Shown here: positions 26,680 through 37,197 of the stretch, piece after piece
Position numbering within the stretch: the first letter of the stretch is position 1
Layout of the letters: each line of letters begins with the position of its first letter
DNA from: Pectobacterium polonicum
Lineage (GTDB): Bacteria > Pseudomonadota > Gammaproteobacteria > Enterobacterales > Enterobacteriaceae
Direction: 5' to 3'
Length of the DNA: 64,000 nt
Assembly: GCF_005497185.1 (NCBI RefSeq)
Contig: NZ_RJTN01000017.1
Span: forward strand, 35,725 to 99,724
Made by a program: the position numbers and the translations under genes
Notes under the pieces: model-generated
Database searches by the model: none
Seen by the model: only the letters and a program-made list of their open reading frames with translations
What the model was told of the DNA's origin: nothing

Positions 26680-26946
26680 TTATTTATTTTTCAATTGAAA
26701 ATTTATTATATTGATAAGATCATCCAAAACACTTTCTTCATAATAAGTAAAGTTAGCATATTGAGCCATCGCCCTACATCTGGATAGCTCCTCTATTATT
26801 TTTATTTTATCATCAACTGATAGTTCCAAACATGTTAACAGCCTTAATTTTTCGACAAAGAAATTGGCTGTCTCATTTTTTCCACTCTTATTCAATTCGA
26901 CTATTAAGTTTTCAAGAGATACAATTAACTCATTAGATATCGTCAC
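26680..26946 (-). CDS. immunity protein of the active Rhs toxin
   Basis: An 88-residue, mostly helical protein ([51 protein letters not shown]). The start is GTG at 26946, overlapping the rhs TGA (GTGA); a TTG lies one codon upstream. Co-translation with rhs fits an immunity role. No family recognised. Confidence 0.68.
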   Translation of the reverse strand: MTISNELIVSLENLIVELNKSGKNETANFFVEKLRLLTCLELSVDDKIKIIEELSRCRAMAQYANFTYYEESVLDDLINIINFQLKNK

Positions 26947-29900
26947 CAATTAACCCCCTTAGTTTTGGTTACCCATGACCGCGGTAAATTTGAAACAACA
27001 GCTTGATACCCTCCCCCTGGATATCCTACACCTTGAGGAGCGGCAGTTCCTTCACTTACCCATGTCCCTTTAGGAACATTAAACTCAGATACTTTCGTAA
27101 TATTAACTTTCCAGTCACGATGTATCGCCAGATCTTCACGAAGAAAGTCTTCCGAATCATATTTTTTATTTGTTAACCAAGAAAATTTCTTTCCAGTTCT
27201 ATTATCCACACCGTGGTATTTATAAAAAACTTCATCATCAGCTAATTGCCTATTATTATACTTTCCATCCGTAAATGTATTTGCGATACCCTCTGGGAGA
27301 GTGGGACCATTGGGCTTAATTCCCTCTTTCTTTGTTAATCCCAGCGGGTCAACCCACTCCAGCGGATTATGCACATAACCTTGCGGCCTTATTCCCCCAA
27401 GTAAACCTATCGGATCCGGCGACAGGTACTGCCTGCTCTCCGCATCATAGTAACGATGCCGGTTGTAGTAAAGCCCCGTTTCCGCATCGTACAACTGTCC
27501 CTGATAGCGCAGCTCACAGTACACTTCCTCATTCGCCGCATCCCCCAGATAGCGACGCAGCGGGATAGGCCGCCGCTCTTCGCGGTGGGCGCCCCACAGG
27601 CCCTGTTCACCGCGCCAGCGAACTTCACCTTCCTCGCTGCACAGCTCTCTCGCCGTACCCGTCAGGTCGGTCACGATGTAGTGCAGCTGTGTACTTTCCC
27701 CCTGCGCTTCCACCTGTGCCAGCGGCCGGAAGCTACCCGGCTCGTACACCCACTGCACTTCCCTTGCCGCACTGCCATCTGCATAGTATTGCTGCTGACC
27801 GATAAGCTGGTCACCGTCCCACCGGTACGCCACCCGCGCTACCGCCTGCGCCGATGGCACCTGCCCCTCGCGCACCTTCTGGATTCGGCGACCAAACGCA
27901 TCGTAACGATACCGCCACCGCGCCCCGTCTGGCAAACTCACCCGCACCAGACGGTCCTGTACATCCCAGTCGAAATACGTGTCCTTCGGCCTGAACCCCG
28001 CCCGCGTTTCCCGCTTCATCGCCAGACGCCCGCAGTCATCGTACCGGTACTGCGTATGCCCACGCTCCACTACCCGACCCGCCACATCATACCGCGCCGA
28101 CGACTGCACCACCGCATCCTGCACCTTCAGCGTCTCACCCAGACCCGGCGCTATCTGCGACACCTCACACAGATTCTGTTCGCTGTCGTAACCAAACAGC
28201 CGCGCCTGACGCCGCCGTCCCTCATCACGACGCTCCGCCGTCACCTGACCCGCACCGTTCAGCCTGAATGCCTGCTCACCCCAGTGGCTGTCGCTGATGC
28301 CCGTCAGACGGTCCAGCACATCGTACTGGTAGCGCCGCTCCAGCACGTCATTCACCCGACCATCCGCCCCTTCCAGCGCCTGACGCTGCAACAATCCCGT
28401 CGGACTCCATTCGTGGCGTAGCGCAAATCCACTACCGTTACTCCGCCGTTGCTCTTCGCCCGCCGCCGTGTGGCTGAACTGCAATGGCTGATGTGAGCCA
28501 ATCCCCAGCGACGACAGCCGCCCCGACTGCCACGCCAGTTGCAGCGGGGCCAGAATCCCTTCAACCACGGCACGCTGGCCGCCCGCATCATAACCGCTTT
28601 GTACCGCCTCGCCGTTCACCGTTTCCGATGTCACCTGACCCGCCCGGTTATAGACGTATTCCACCACCGCATCCGGGCTGGCGGCTTTGGTCAACCGCCC
28701 GGCCACGTCATAGTCCAGTTCCGTGATGCCGTCTGTTTCCCCGTCCGCCTTCCGCGCCGTGATGCGCGTTATCCGGCCGGCCGCATCATGCTCGTAGTGC
28801 AGCGTACTGCCATCCGGCGCAGTACGCTGCACCAGGCGGTCTGCCACATCGTAGTCATAACGGTACACCCGCCCGTCGTAATGCCGCTCTTCACTCAGCC
28901 GTCCACTGTGGTCAAAGCCATACGTCCAGTCCCGTCCCTGACTGTTCGTCACCCCGGCGAACTCCGCTTCCGCGTTATAGTGGTAGCGCACCGTCGCCCC
29001 CAGCGGGTCGGTCGCTTCCAGCAGGTTATCGAACGCCCCGTAGCGGAACTGGTAACGTTGCCCCAGCGCATCCGTCACCGCCGTCAGGTTACCTTCTACA
29101 TCGTAACCAAAGCGCGTCTCGCTGCCGTCTTCATACACCACTTTCGACGGTGATTCGCGTACACCATCATACTCCCAGCGTCGAACCTGTACGCCCGCCT
29201 CATGCCCAATATGCCGCTCGGTCAGACGGTCAAGGTCGTCATACCGGAACATTACCGATGGGGCATTATCCCGCTCAAGGCAGCTCAGCAGGCCACGGCG
29301 GTTATAGTGGTAACGCTGCAATACGCCGTCCGGGCCTATCACCGTCGACAGTTGCCCCGCTTCACCATAACGGTACAGCCACTCGCGCCCTTCCGGGTCG
29401 TTCACCTCAACAACCTGCCCGGCTGCATTCCGCTGATAGCGCCATTCACTGCTCAATGGGTCGGTATAGCTCAGCAACTGTCCATTGTCGTCATACGCAT
29501 ACTGATGCGTCGCACCGTCAGGCAGGGTAACCTCGGTCACCTGCCCCCAGTCATTGCGCTGATACACCGTGCGGCCGCCCAGCGGATCGGTCTCCGCTAC
29601 CAGTTGGTTATCCACCCACTCGTATCGAGTCTCCCCACCATCAGGTGTACGTTTGAGCAGGATATTGTTGCGTTCGTCACGCACGTAGCTGAATATCCCG
29701 CCAAATCCGCTATGGTAATGGCTGGTCAGAGTATCATCGTCATATTCAAAGTGACCCGGCCAGTAACCTTCCGAGGTCCTGTCCCGTATGGCGCGGCCTT
29801 TTTTATCGTAGTCGTGCTCCACCCAAGTCGAACCTAAATCCGACCAGCGCAGCAACCAGCCTTCCGGTGAGTAGCCATAGTCAAAGTTACGCCCTTCATC

Positions 29901-32222
29901 CGCCCGCACGCTCAATAAATGCCCACGGTCATCATAGGTATAGTTTGCCAGCGTTTTTAATGGCTGACGCTGCGGTGTACATAGCGTCAGTGTCGTGATT
30001 CTTTGGTGTTCCGATGTGACATGAACCAAACGCCCATCAGATAGCACAACCCAGCGCAGTTCTCCCAACACCCACTCGAAAGCAATCCGATTGCCCGCCG
30101 CATCGTCGATAGACGTCAGGCAAAGCTGGAGACCAAGTGCATATTCAAACCGATAGCACAGGCCACCAACGTGGTGGAGCACCAACTCACCCTGCTGCCG
30201 GGTCAGCCGCCATTGTGGGTTGGACGATGAGCGGCTGGACTCTCCTTCATTGGGCAAAGCGAAAAATGCCTGATTGAACTCGCCATCCGTTAGCGTAGCT
30301 ATCCCGCTGCTGAGCGTCAGACTGATGTCCCAATTGGTGCGCCACAGTTTCCCCAGCAAACCGGGATGTCGTTCTCCCGTGGAACGATAATAACGTTGCA
30401 TTGACAGCGGCAGCGCCCCCGCTAACTGAATATCAGCGCGCTGCTCCACCACAGCACCGGTTGCCATATCAACCGGATCGCCGTTTTGCTCGCCTTTCTT
30501 CGGGTCATTTTTCGTCTCCCCGTTTTCTCTCTTTGCTCTTTCCTGGGCAGCAGTAGCACCGTCTTTAGGGGGAGTTCTGGCACCGGGCGTTACATTCTCG
30601 GCACCTGTGGGCGTTTGAACGGTTTTCCCGTCATCTGATGTGTTTTTGTTCTCATCCGAGCCATGTCGCCCATGAGCGGAAGACTTATTTTTTTGATTAT
30701 TATCGCCAGTTTTGGGCTGATGCTTATCCTGAGCATTTGGCGTGTCCGTCGGGGGAGAATGAGGTTGCTTAGGTGGAGTAGGTGGTGTATGTGAGGCTGG
30801 AGAAGCAGGTGGAGAACTCGGCGAATGTTTTCCCCCTTTAGCGGCCATGCCGACTTTATTCTTACCGCCTCCCAAAACACCAGGCAATATTCCTATTGTC
30901 GGTATCAGGCTGGCCTCAGCCATCGTCAAGCCACCAGGTCTTTCTACCCGTTGATTAAATTCAGTAATTTCCTCTTCAGTACGGTAGTCTCCCGATCCGC
31001 CCTTTTGCACAGCCATCGCAGATAATTCACAGCTCCCTTTAGGCCGCGCACTTCCAATAACCTGCGTCATGATTTGGGGAATAAATTCAGCAAACTCGGC
31101 TTCAATCAATGCCGTCACGATGGTAAAAATTGCGATTAATTTTTCGAGCACATCCACCATGGCTCGGAAACTGTCGGCCATCAGCGCGACTATCCAACTG
31201 CGCTCACCAGAAGCACCTTTCACTAGCAGGTCCAGCGCCTCTTTGATGGTTTTCAGTATTTCTTGCCCTTTATCAGCATAGATTCTGATATCAGAACGTA
31301 TACCCGTTAGCCAGGTGACTATATTCCCGTTACTCAAACGGCGAATAATCTGCGTGGCTTCCTCAATATCCTGCTGTTTGTTGCCTTTCGCGCCTTTCAG
31401 CTTCCGTAAGGCTTGCGTAATGGCATTTCCACTGACTTTTAGCGCATCCCCGACGCCAGGAACAAAGCCAATGACACACAGCACCCCGTCAATTCGGTGC
31501 ATGGTATCGTTCAATAAGTTAGGATTTTTATAGCTATACCAACACCATTGCCCAAGGAAGTAGACATCCATCGCCTGTCCAACCACGGGAACACAGCCCA
31601 GCATTACCTCACAGATCAGCAGAACAGCGTTATCAACACTGGATGCCTCACTTGCCACCTCCGCCGACATTCGATGTTGAATTCGACGGATTTCCCGTTG
31701 GAGTTCACCATCATCTCTATGCAACTGCTTTTCCAATTCCCAGAAACGCTTCAACGCCGGTTTATATTGCTCCGGTATATCGCTCAGCGGCATCCTCACA
31801 GACTGCTGGACGGAACCATACTGCGCGATCCCTTGCTCTCTCAGGATGACGAACAGGGAAAAATATTCTCCGGCAAAACTCGCATAGGCAGGGTTAGACA
31901 TCAAAACGGGGTTGTTTTTCACCGTTTCCTTAGGGTCGAAAGTATCGCTACCTTCCCCTAACAGCAGTTCATACGTGTTACACCCCATGTCATGGATGAA
32001 AAACATGCCGTTCTCGTCGGTTTTACCCCTTATTTTGTGGTTATTGCTATCGGTTACCTGAAAAGGGGCATTCGGGATGGGTTCACCTGAATCGTAATGG
32101 TAACGCACCAATATTTCGCAGCCACAGGTTGTACATCCCCCTGAAATCTTATTATCCGTGGTGAAATTACGCTTTGCGGCATCCCCGCTGGCAGCTAACG
32201 CGCTGCTTTTATCCTGACTCAT
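26943..32222 (-). CDS. full-length T6SS Rhs toxin, 1759 residues
   Basis: Layout: an N-terminal Cys-rich start (CTTCGCEI) and a transthyretin-like strand domain ([16 protein letters not shown], about residues 35-80); two hydrophobic glycine-rich segments ([31 protein letters not shown], about 210-270); a Pro/Ser-rich linker (about 470-560); then DUF6531/Rhs start [19 protein letters not shown] and the YD-repeat shell to SPDPIGL and WVDPLGL (ends about residue 1629). There is no PAAR domain, so it must dock through VgrG/DUF4123 adaptors. The 130-residue C-terminus ([57 protein letters not shown]) is the warhead; its fold is unnamed to me, with some TNT/ART flavour. AAGGA precedes the ATG. Neighbours: two DUF4123 genes upstream, immunity gene overlapping downstream. 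Confidence 0.88.
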   Translation of the reverse strand: MSQDKSSALAASGDAAKRNFTTDNKISGGCTTCGCEILVRYHYDSGEPIPNAPFQVTDSNNHKIRGKTDENGMFFIHDMGCNTYELLLGEGSDTFDPKETVKNNPVLMSNPAYASFAGEYFSLFVILREQGIAQYGSVQQSVRMPLSDIPEQYKPALKRFWELEKQLHRDDGELQREIRRIQHRMSAEVASEASSVDNAVLLICEVMLGCVPVVGQAMDVYFLGQWCWYSYKNPNLLNDTMHRIDGVLCVIGFVPGVGDALKVSGNAITQALRKLKGAKGNKQQDIEEATQIIRRLSNGNIVTWLTGIRSDIRIYADKGQEILKTIKEALDLLVKGASGERSWIVALMADSFRAMVDVLEKLIAIFTIVTALIEAEFAEFIPQIMTQVIGSARPKGSCELSAMAVQKGGSGDYRTEEEITEFNQRVERPGGLTMAEASLIPTIGILPGVLGGGKNKVGMAAKGGKHSPSSPPASPASHTPPTPPKQPHSPPTDTPNAQDKHQPKTGDNNQKNKSSAHGRHGSDENKNTSDDGKTVQTPTGAENVTPGARTPPKDGATAAQERAKRENGETKNDPKKGEQNGDPVDMATGAVVEQRADIQLAGALPLSMQRYYRSTGERHPGLLGKLWRTNWDISLTLSSGIATLTDGEFNQAFFALPNEGESSRSSSNPQWRLTRQQGELVLHHVGGLCYRFEYALGLQLCLTSIDDAAGNRIAFEWVLGELRWVVLSDGRLVHVTSEHQRITTLTLCTPQRQPLKTLANYTYDDRGHLLSVRADEGRNFDYGYSPEGWLLRWSDLGSTWVEHDYDKKGRAIRDRTSEGYWPGHFEYDDDTLTSHYHSGFGGIFSYVRDERNNILLKRTPDGGETRYEWVDNQLVAETDPLGGRTVYQRNDWGQVTEVTLPDGATHQYAYDDNGQLLSYTDPLSSEWRYQRNAAGQVVEVNDPEGREWLYRYGEAGQLSTVIGPDGVLQRYHYNRRGLLSCLERDNAPSVMFRYDDLDRLTERHIGHEAGVQVRRWEYDGVRESPSKVVYEDGSETRFGYDVEGNLTAVTDALGQRYQFRYGAFDNLLEATDPLGATVRYHYNAEAEFAGVTNSQGRDWTYGFDHSGRLSEERHYDGRVYRYDYDVADRLVQRTAPDGSTLHYEHDAAGRITRITARKADGETDGITELDYDVAGRLTKAASPDAVVEYVYNRAGQVTSETVNGEAVQSGYDAGGQRAVVEGILAPLQLAWQSGRLSSLGIGSHQPLQFSHTAAGEEQRRSNGSGFALRHEWSPTGLLQRQALEGADGRVNDVLERRYQYDVLDRLTGISDSHWGEQAFRLNGAGQVTAERRDEGRRRQARLFGYDSEQNLCEVSQIAPGLGETLKVQDAVVQSSARYDVAGRVVERGHTQYRYDDCGRLAMKRETRAGFRPKDTYFDWDVQDRLVRVSLPDGARWRYRYDAFGRRIQKVREGQVPSAQAVARVAYRWDGDQLIGQQQYYADGSAAREVQWVYEPGSFRPLAQVEAQGESTQLHYIVTDLTGTARELCSEEGEVRWRGEQGLWGAHREERRPIPLRRYLGDAANEEVYCELRYQGQLYDAETGLYYNRHRYYDAESRQYLSPDPIGLLGGIRPQGYVHNPLEWVDPLGLTKKEGIKPNGPTLPEGIANTFTDGKYNNRQLADDEVFYKYHGVDNRTGKKFSWLTNKKYDSEDFLREDLAIHRDWKVNITKVSEFNVPKGTWVSEGTAAPQGVGYPGGGYQAVVSNLPRSWVTKTKGVNW

Positions 32223-32242
32223 GAAATGGCGTCCTTTTTATT

Positions 32243-33160
32243 TTATGCTTCGTCCAGGTGGTCAATGGCTGCCTGATACAGGCGATCCATACGGCTTTGT
32301 GTGCCAATGTATTCCGGCTGGACCAGAATATTTTTTGCCCAAGGCTGATGCATGAATTCCGGCGAGAGTTCTGTCGCTAATGCCAGCCAGCGCACGATAT
32401 CGCGGTCGTTGTTAAAACCGTTGTTTTTCGCCCGTTCCGCCTGCTGATGAATAAACGCCTGTAGCTCATCGTCGGACGCGTTCTGCCAGTCAGCGTGGTA
32501 GGTGAGCAGATGCTCCCTATAGCGCGCCAGATTCTGATGCTCGTAAGGCACGATGATGGCTTGCCATTGTTCATTACTCAGTTGGCGCGGCAGGATGTCT
32601 GGAATGGAGTGGGGTTCGCGGGCGGTGAGATTTAAGGCACGCACCGCGCCGTCAGGAGAAATGTCGCAGAAGCTGGCTATCGGGCCATAGAGCGCACAGG
32701 CTTCTTGTGCGGAACTGGCGGATAACAGCTGATTCACCACTTGCCAGTCGCTCACACGCAGGATGGCATTTTCCCCGGAAGGTGAGGTTACCAGGCTCCA
32801 CTGCCGCAGGTGCTTCGTCACCTCAAGCAGTTGATCGAGCGGTGAATACGCCTGCATAAACCATTCCAGCTGTAGCCCCATTCCCCAGCCCGGCTGAATG
32901 ACGATATGTTCTTTCACCTGCGGCCAGTTAGCGGCGTGAAGCGGGATGCAATAGGGTGACACCGAAGCATGAACGCGCCCCGTGTCCCCCCAGTACAAGC
33001 GCGTCTGTTCCAGGCTACCTCCCCAGCGTTCGGCTAGCCACGGCACAGCATCGTTCATCGCTGCCTCGGCGATAACAAAACAGCCGCCCTGAGCGATACG
33101 CGTTTGCCAGACGGCGTCATCTTCTGGCATCAGTTCAAGAAAAGGTTGCGATACACTCAC
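32243..33160 (-). CDS. DUF4123-family adaptor for the Rhs toxin
   Basis: A 305-residue protein with the DUF4123 pattern: CFVIAEAAMNDAVPWLAERW, HASVSPYCIPL, HLRQWSLVTSPSGENAILRV, SDWQVVNQLL. DUF4123 proteins (Tap/TEC type) are chaperones that load T6SS cargo on VgrG. The gene overlaps the previous adaptor by four bases (ATGA) and ends 20 bases before rhs, so it probably serves the Rhs toxin. Soluble, no signal peptide. Confidence 0.75.
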   Translation of the reverse strand: MSVSQPFLELMPEDDAVWQTRIAQGGCFVIAEAAMNDAVPWLAERWGGSLEQTRLYWGDTGRVHASVSPYCIPLHAANWPQVKEHIVIQPGWGMGLQLEWFMQAYSPLDQLLEVTKHLRQWSLVTSPSGENAILRVSDWQVVNQLLSASSAQEACALYGPIASFCDISPDGAVRALNLTAREPHSIPDILPRQLSNEQWQAIIVPYEHQNLARYREHLLTYHADWQNASDDELQAFIHQQAERAKNNGFNNDRDIVRWLALATELSPEFMHQPWAKNILVQPEYIGTQSRMDRLYQAAIDHLDEA

Positions 33161-34113
33161 AGCGTGACCTCCGTTATGTCAGGTAACTCTCCCCGCATCC
33201 AACCGGGGCGATGGTAATTAAGCTGTACATTTTCAATACGTTCAGGCTCAGATTTAAAAATCCGAATACTGTCCGCCATCGAATAACGTTCAGTCAGATG
33301 AATAAAGATCGGGTGCAAATAGAATTCACTGCCGAGTACCCAGCGATGAGCAGACCAGGCTTCACACTCTGCTTCACTGGCTTTGGGATAAGCGTTCCCG
33401 GCGAATTCAATACCGCTAATAAAGCGTTTTTTTACTATTTCGATATCCAGTGGAAAAACACATTGCGCGCTGACAAAAAGGAAGAGTTCATTCGCTAATC
33501 GGTGTAGGCGATTGTCATTAGCGAGAAGATAATATTGATAGCGCGTTAAAATAATGTGGTAAGCTTTATTAATTCTATCGTTATTTTCATTCTTAATCCC
33601 CCGCTGTGCGAATAGCTGATATTCCCCACGTTCGTTATTTACGATGGGCAAATACAGGTTATTCAGCGGGCCGAGAAAATCAGTTTGAGCAGCAAGTTCC
33701 AGGGTGGACCACCAGGCCGATAAAACGTCTGGTGCGTAGCTACGAAATAGCGCTCGTGTGCCATCAGGCCAGAGACAGAAAATGCGCTGCTGCCAAAAAT
33801 CAGCCATCTGCTGCAATGTCATTTCACCATGCATGAGGATCACGCCACCATGCTGCATTGGCTGTGTCTCAGTCAGCCAATGCAGTAGCGTTTCGCCTGG
33901 CTTTCCTTCTTCTATTTTCACCACAATAGGTGCCCACACCTGCCAACTTTCAGCATCCTTGCCAAAATGCAGCTGCTGCCATATATCCGCCACCGCAGGT
34001 TGAAAAGCCTGCCAATACTCAGGTAAGGAGGGATAACTCAACGGTGAGATAATAGCGAACAAAGGTGCATTAAACTGGCTGATTTCAAACAGGGTATAAC
34101 CGTTTTCCATCAT
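33157..34113 (-). CDS. second DUF4123-like adaptor
   Basis: A 318-residue protein, divergent from the next gene but with the same order of features: FAIISPLSYPSLPEYWQAF, VWAPIVVKIEEGKPGETLLHW, MTLQQMADFWQQRIFCLWPD, GTRALFRSYAPDVLSAWWST, LGPLNNLYLPI. The W.P.vv/LL.W and LWPDGTRALFR signature is DUF4123. A downstream-pointing terminator at 34182-34210 separates it from the ankyrin genes, so it likely begins a separate transcript with its partner and rhs. Confidence 0.72.
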   Translation of the reverse strand: MMENGYTLFEISQFNAPLFAIISPLSYPSLPEYWQAFQPAVADIWQQLHFGKDAESWQVWAPIVVKIEEGKPGETLLHWLTETQPMQHGGVILMHGEMTLQQMADFWQQRIFCLWPDGTRALFRSYAPDVLSAWWSTLELAAQTDFLGPLNNLYLPIVNNERGEYQLFAQRGIKNENNDRINKAYHIILTRYQYYLLANDNRLHRLANELFLFVSAQCVFPLDIEIVKKRFISGIEFAGNAYPKASEAECEAWSAHRWVLGSEFYLHPIFIHLTERYSMADSIRIFKSEPERIENVQLNYHRPGWMRGELPDITEVTL

Positions 34114-34181
34114 CGTTATTTGCCTGTAAATAAATGGGATAATTTTTAATACGATGGGCGTGTATTAAGCGCCACAGAAAA

Positions 34182-34210
34182 GACCAGATAATCAGTGTGA
34201 TAATCTGGTC
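34182..34210 (-). terminator. terminator after the ankyrin immunity genes
   Basis: Arms GACCAGATAATCA and TGATAATCTGGTC (one mismatch), loop GTG; on the minus strand the stem is followed by TTTTCTG. It ends the vgrG-lipase-ankyrin transcript. Confidence 0.7.
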
Positions 34211-34271
34211 GGGAAGTGCTGATTATTTTTATGACGCAAAATGGATAATAAAACGGAGAATAAAAATAAAG

Positions 34272-35060
34272 CTATACTGGCAATCCTTTTCCCCAGCGCT
34301 CCCGAACTTCAGTAGGAGACAACGGTGGGAATTTAACACCACGATCCAGTAACAGTTGTTTTACCTTCAGCGCCCAAGGGTAATGAGGAGATTTAGGAGA
34401 CATAATGGATAAGCTGTCTTCAACGGTAAAAGCGAGATTACTGCCTGTCTCATCATAAATATTACTCTCTGCGCCTTGTTCTATCAGCCAATAGGCGATT
34501 TCGTATTTATTCAGATAAGCAGCATAGTGAGCACTGTTTCTTTTGGGGCCATCACCGAGATTCAAATCAGCGCCCCGCTCTACGAGCAATTTGATATCGG
34601 CCCAGCGCTCCTCCCCAATAGCACTAAATATTGCTGGCTGACCACGACGCCCAATCGCATTCGGATCGCCCCCCGCATCCAGGATAATGCGAAGCCAGTC
34701 AGGGTCTTTTGCGCCCGCCACGGAATTGACGGCGCTGTCACCAAAGCCGTCTTTATAGTTCGGATCGACACCCAGTTTAAGCGCCAGCGTGACGGCCTTT
34801 TTATCCTTCGTTTCATAAATCAGCCACAGCAGCGGCGTGATGCCTTCTTTTCCATGAATATTCAGGTTAACGCCCTGCGACAGTTGATGACGGGCTGCTG
34901 ACTCGTCACCTTTTTGAATACTTTCCAGTACCGCCACCACGGGCGGTTCAAAAAGTTCACTCGCCCGCATACTGTGTCCTCCTGCCTGACAAGCGGTTAA
35001 TAGTGGCAGACTAGCCAGCAGCCAACACCACCATCTCAAAGCGGTTCTCCTTTTTCCCAA
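34272..35060 (-). CDS. ankyrin-repeat lipoprotein, second immunity copy for the PAAR-lipase
   Basis: A 262-residue protein with a lipoprotein signal (WWCWLLASLPLLTACQAGG; lipid at the Cys of LTAC) and ankyrin repeats (GITPLLWLIYETKDKKAV, DGFGDSAVNSVAGAKDPDW, RRGQPAIFSAIGEERWADIK). It is nearly identical to the upstream gene except near residues 175-200. Its start lies within the end of that gene (25-base overlap). It is expected on the outer-membrane inner face or in the periplasm, where it would block the phospholipase of sister cells. Confidence 0.75.
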   Translation of the reverse strand: MGKRRTALRWWCWLLASLPLLTACQAGGHSMRASELFEPPVVAVLESIQKGDESAARHQLSQGVNLNIHGKEGITPLLWLIYETKDKKAVTLALKLGVDPNYKDGFGDSAVNSVAGAKDPDWLRIILDAGGDPNAIGRRGQPAIFSAIGEERWADIKLLVERGADLNLGDGPKRNSAHYAAYLNKYEIAYWLIEQGAESNIYDETGSNLAFTVEDSLSIMSPKSPHYPWALKVKQLLLDRGVKFPPLSPTEVRERWGKGLPV

Positions 35061-35815
35061 CGCACCCGAACTTCAGTAGGAGGCAACGGTGGGAATTTAA
35101 CGCCGCGATCCAGCAACACCTGTTTTACCTTTAATGCCCAAGGGTATTGAGGGGATTTAGGAGACATAATGGATAAGCTGTCGTGTACACGCCACGCCAG
35201 GCTACTGCCGGTTGAAGAATAGGTATCAAAACTTGCGCCCTGCTCAATCAACCAATAAACAATTTCGTATTCATTTACATAAGCGGCATAAAGCGCACTA
35301 TTTCTTTTATTTTGATCTTCTAAATTCAGATCAGCCCCTTTCTCAACGAGTAGCTTAATATCAGCCCATCGTTGCTCATTAATGGCACTAAATATTGCAG
35401 GCTGACCACGGCGACCAATTGCATTCGGATCTCCACCTGCATCCAGAATAATGCGAAGCCAGTCTGGATCTTTAGCGCCCGCCACAGAATTGACTGCGCT
35501 GTCGCCAAAGCCGTCTTTATAGTTTGGATCGACACCCAGTTTAAGCGCCAGCGTGACCGCTTTTTTATCCTTCGTCTCATAAATCAGCCATAACAGCGGC
35601 GTGACGCCTTCTTTTCCCTGAATATTCAGGTTAACGCCCTGCGACAGTTGATGACGGGCTGCTGGCTCGTCACCTTTTTGAATACTTTCCAGTACCGCCA
35701 CCACGGGCGGCTCAAAAAGTTCACTTGCCCGCATACTGTGTCCTCCTGCCTGACAAGCGGTTAATAATCCCAGAATAATGACGCCCAACCATTTTATACG
35801 AGCCAACCATTGCAT
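35036..35815 (-). CDS. ankyrin-repeat lipoprotein, immunity protein for the PAAR-lipase
   Basis: A 259-residue protein: lipobox LGLLTACQAGG, then the same ankyrin array as its downstream copy. The ATG shares its A with the TAA of the lipase gene (TAATG), so the two are translationally coupled. A tandem copy with differing repeats suggests recent duplication and divergence. Immunity is inferred from position and from the common use of ankyrin lipoproteins against T6SS lipases. Confidence 0.78.
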   Translation of the reverse strand: MQWLARIKWLGVIILGLLTACQAGGHSMRASELFEPPVVAVLESIQKGDEPAARHQLSQGVNLNIQGKEGVTPLLWLIYETKDKKAVTLALKLGVDPNYKDGFGDSAVNSVAGAKDPDWLRIILDAGGDPNAIGRRGQPAIFSAINEQRWADIKLLVEKGADLNLEDQNKRNSALYAAYVNEYEIVYWLIEQGASFDTYSSTGSSLAWRVHDSLSIMSPKSPQYPWALKVKQVLLDRGVKFPPLPPTEVRVRWEKGEPL

Positions 35816-37188
35816 TATATTCCCCTGAATGTATTGGTTATCTTCCCGATATCTTCCTTTTTCTGGCTTTCAATACCCGCAATTACCTGATCCATACCGT
35901 GACGAGCAATCGGCGAGCCCCCTACTGCGGGAAGTGCCATCATATCACCGCTTGCTTTCGGCAGGCCCCCTTCCAGTAATTTTGCAACACCGACGACGCC
36001 CCCGAGCACAGCACCGGCGGTTCCACCAATCAATGCGCCTGCGCCAGACAATAAACCTGGAATCAAAGCCTTACCGTAGGTTTGTGCCATGGTTAATATC
36101 TCGCCATCGACCGCTTGTGTTTTAATCAATGACGCTGTTTCTGCCAATGTCGCACCACCACCTCGCAAGGCAGTATTCTCATGTAATCCTGCGGCATTGA
36201 ATGTATAGCCGGGAAGTTTTGTCACACTGACCGCAGCGGAGGCTAACCCGCCTCCCAGAGAATGGCCAACAATAACAGGTGGAGGATTTGGCATCAGATC
36301 TTTGACTTGAGTCGCGAGATCCATTGCTTGTTTGTACTGCGCTGATTCAAATCCCATACCCTGAGTGGCATTAGTCAACCAGTCTTTAACGCCTGTCACC
36401 GCATTATTGGTGCCCCGGTAGGTCAACATCGTTTCGCCATTAATTGCTGATTTGAACAGAGCAGAACCAAACCCTGTTTTCTTATCCATAAAATCATTGT
36501 CTGTCAGGCCAGGAAGCTGACTCGCATCCAGAATATCCAGTCCAACCGGTGCCTTAGGCAGTTTATCCAACACGCCTCGTCGAAATTCATCGACCGAATA
36601 CACATACTGGGCCGCTTCGGCGCGTAAGATGCTGTCGTTATTAAATGCCAGACGCTTCGCCGCATCGGCTAACCCTGGCAGCGATGCCGCTTCAGTTGCC
36701 AACTTGGCACGCGCCAGATAGCGCTCTTTGCGCTGGGCGACGGAGAGCAGATCGTCAAGAATGGGCAGCTCAGCGACCGAAGCCCAGTCCATTAACGTCG
36801 GCAATAACATCGGTGCCAATGCCAGCAGAGGCGCACGGCTTTTTGCCGATTGCTCGGCACAGGGTTTCACCGGAGACTGATAGGGTGAGTCGCCAATGAT
36901 GACGTTCCCACTCCCCGCGGCGACCGAGCCGCCACAGCCGATCGCATCACCGATACGCGCCGCCAGCTTTCCATTGATGATGACCGTACCGGAGCCCGCG
37001 GATATCGCACGATTGTGCACGCCGTGAGGCATATTCGGGCAGGGGCAAGCGTGGAGTAAGACCCCATCGCTTTTACGGGCAGCCGGTTTGCCATTGATGA
37101 TGACATCACCGCTGCCTTCAATAATCGGCGTGGCAGGGAAGCAGCCGTGACCCGCGCAGCTGTCCCCTAAACGTGCAGCACCTGGCAT
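35815..37188 (-). CDS. PAAR-tipped T6SS lipase effector
   Basis: A 457-residue protein. Residues 1-100 form a PAAR tip (RLGDSCAGHGCFPATPIIEG, VIINGKPAAR, VIINGKLAARIGD, GSGNVIIGD). A lipase of the class 3/DUF2974 kind follows: TYRGTNNAVTGVKDWLTNA (about 256-275) and the nucleophile elbow VIVGHSLGGG with Ser310. A glycine-rich hydrophobic stretch (LLSGAGALIGGTAGAVLGG) lies near residue 400 and may help membrane entry. The PAAR part should sharpen the VgrG spike; the lipase would attack phospholipids in the target periplasm. It lies directly after vgrG and before two ankyrin lipoproteins. Confidence 0.85.
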   Translation of the reverse strand: MPGAARLGDSCAGHGCFPATPIIEGSGDVIINGKPAARKSDGVLLHACPCPNMPHGVHNRAISAGSGTVIINGKLAARIGDAIGCGGSVAAGSGNVIIGDSPYQSPVKPCAEQSAKSRAPLLALAPMLLPTLMDWASVAELPILDDLLSVAQRKERYLARAKLATEAASLPGLADAAKRLAFNNDSILRAEAAQYVYSVDEFRRGVLDKLPKAPVGLDILDASQLPGLTDNDFMDKKTGFGSALFKSAINGETMLTYRGTNNAVTGVKDWLTNATQGMGFESAQYKQAMDLATQVKDLMPNPPPVIVGHSLGGGLASAAVSVTKLPGYTFNAAGLHENTALRGGGATLAETASLIKTQAVDGEILTMAQTYGKALIPGLLSGAGALIGGTAGAVLGGVVGVAKLLEGGLPKASGDMMALPAVGGSPIARHGMDQVIAGIESQKKEDIGKITNTFRGI

Positions 37189-37197
37189 AGTTCCTCC

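Noticed and set aside
25225..28421. Long plus-strand frames (321 codons each at 25225-26190 and 27456-28421) antisense to rhs
   Set aside because: They are rich in Arg, His and Pro, repeat wherever the rhs core repeats, and have no ribosome sites; they are mirror frames of GC-rich rhs codons.
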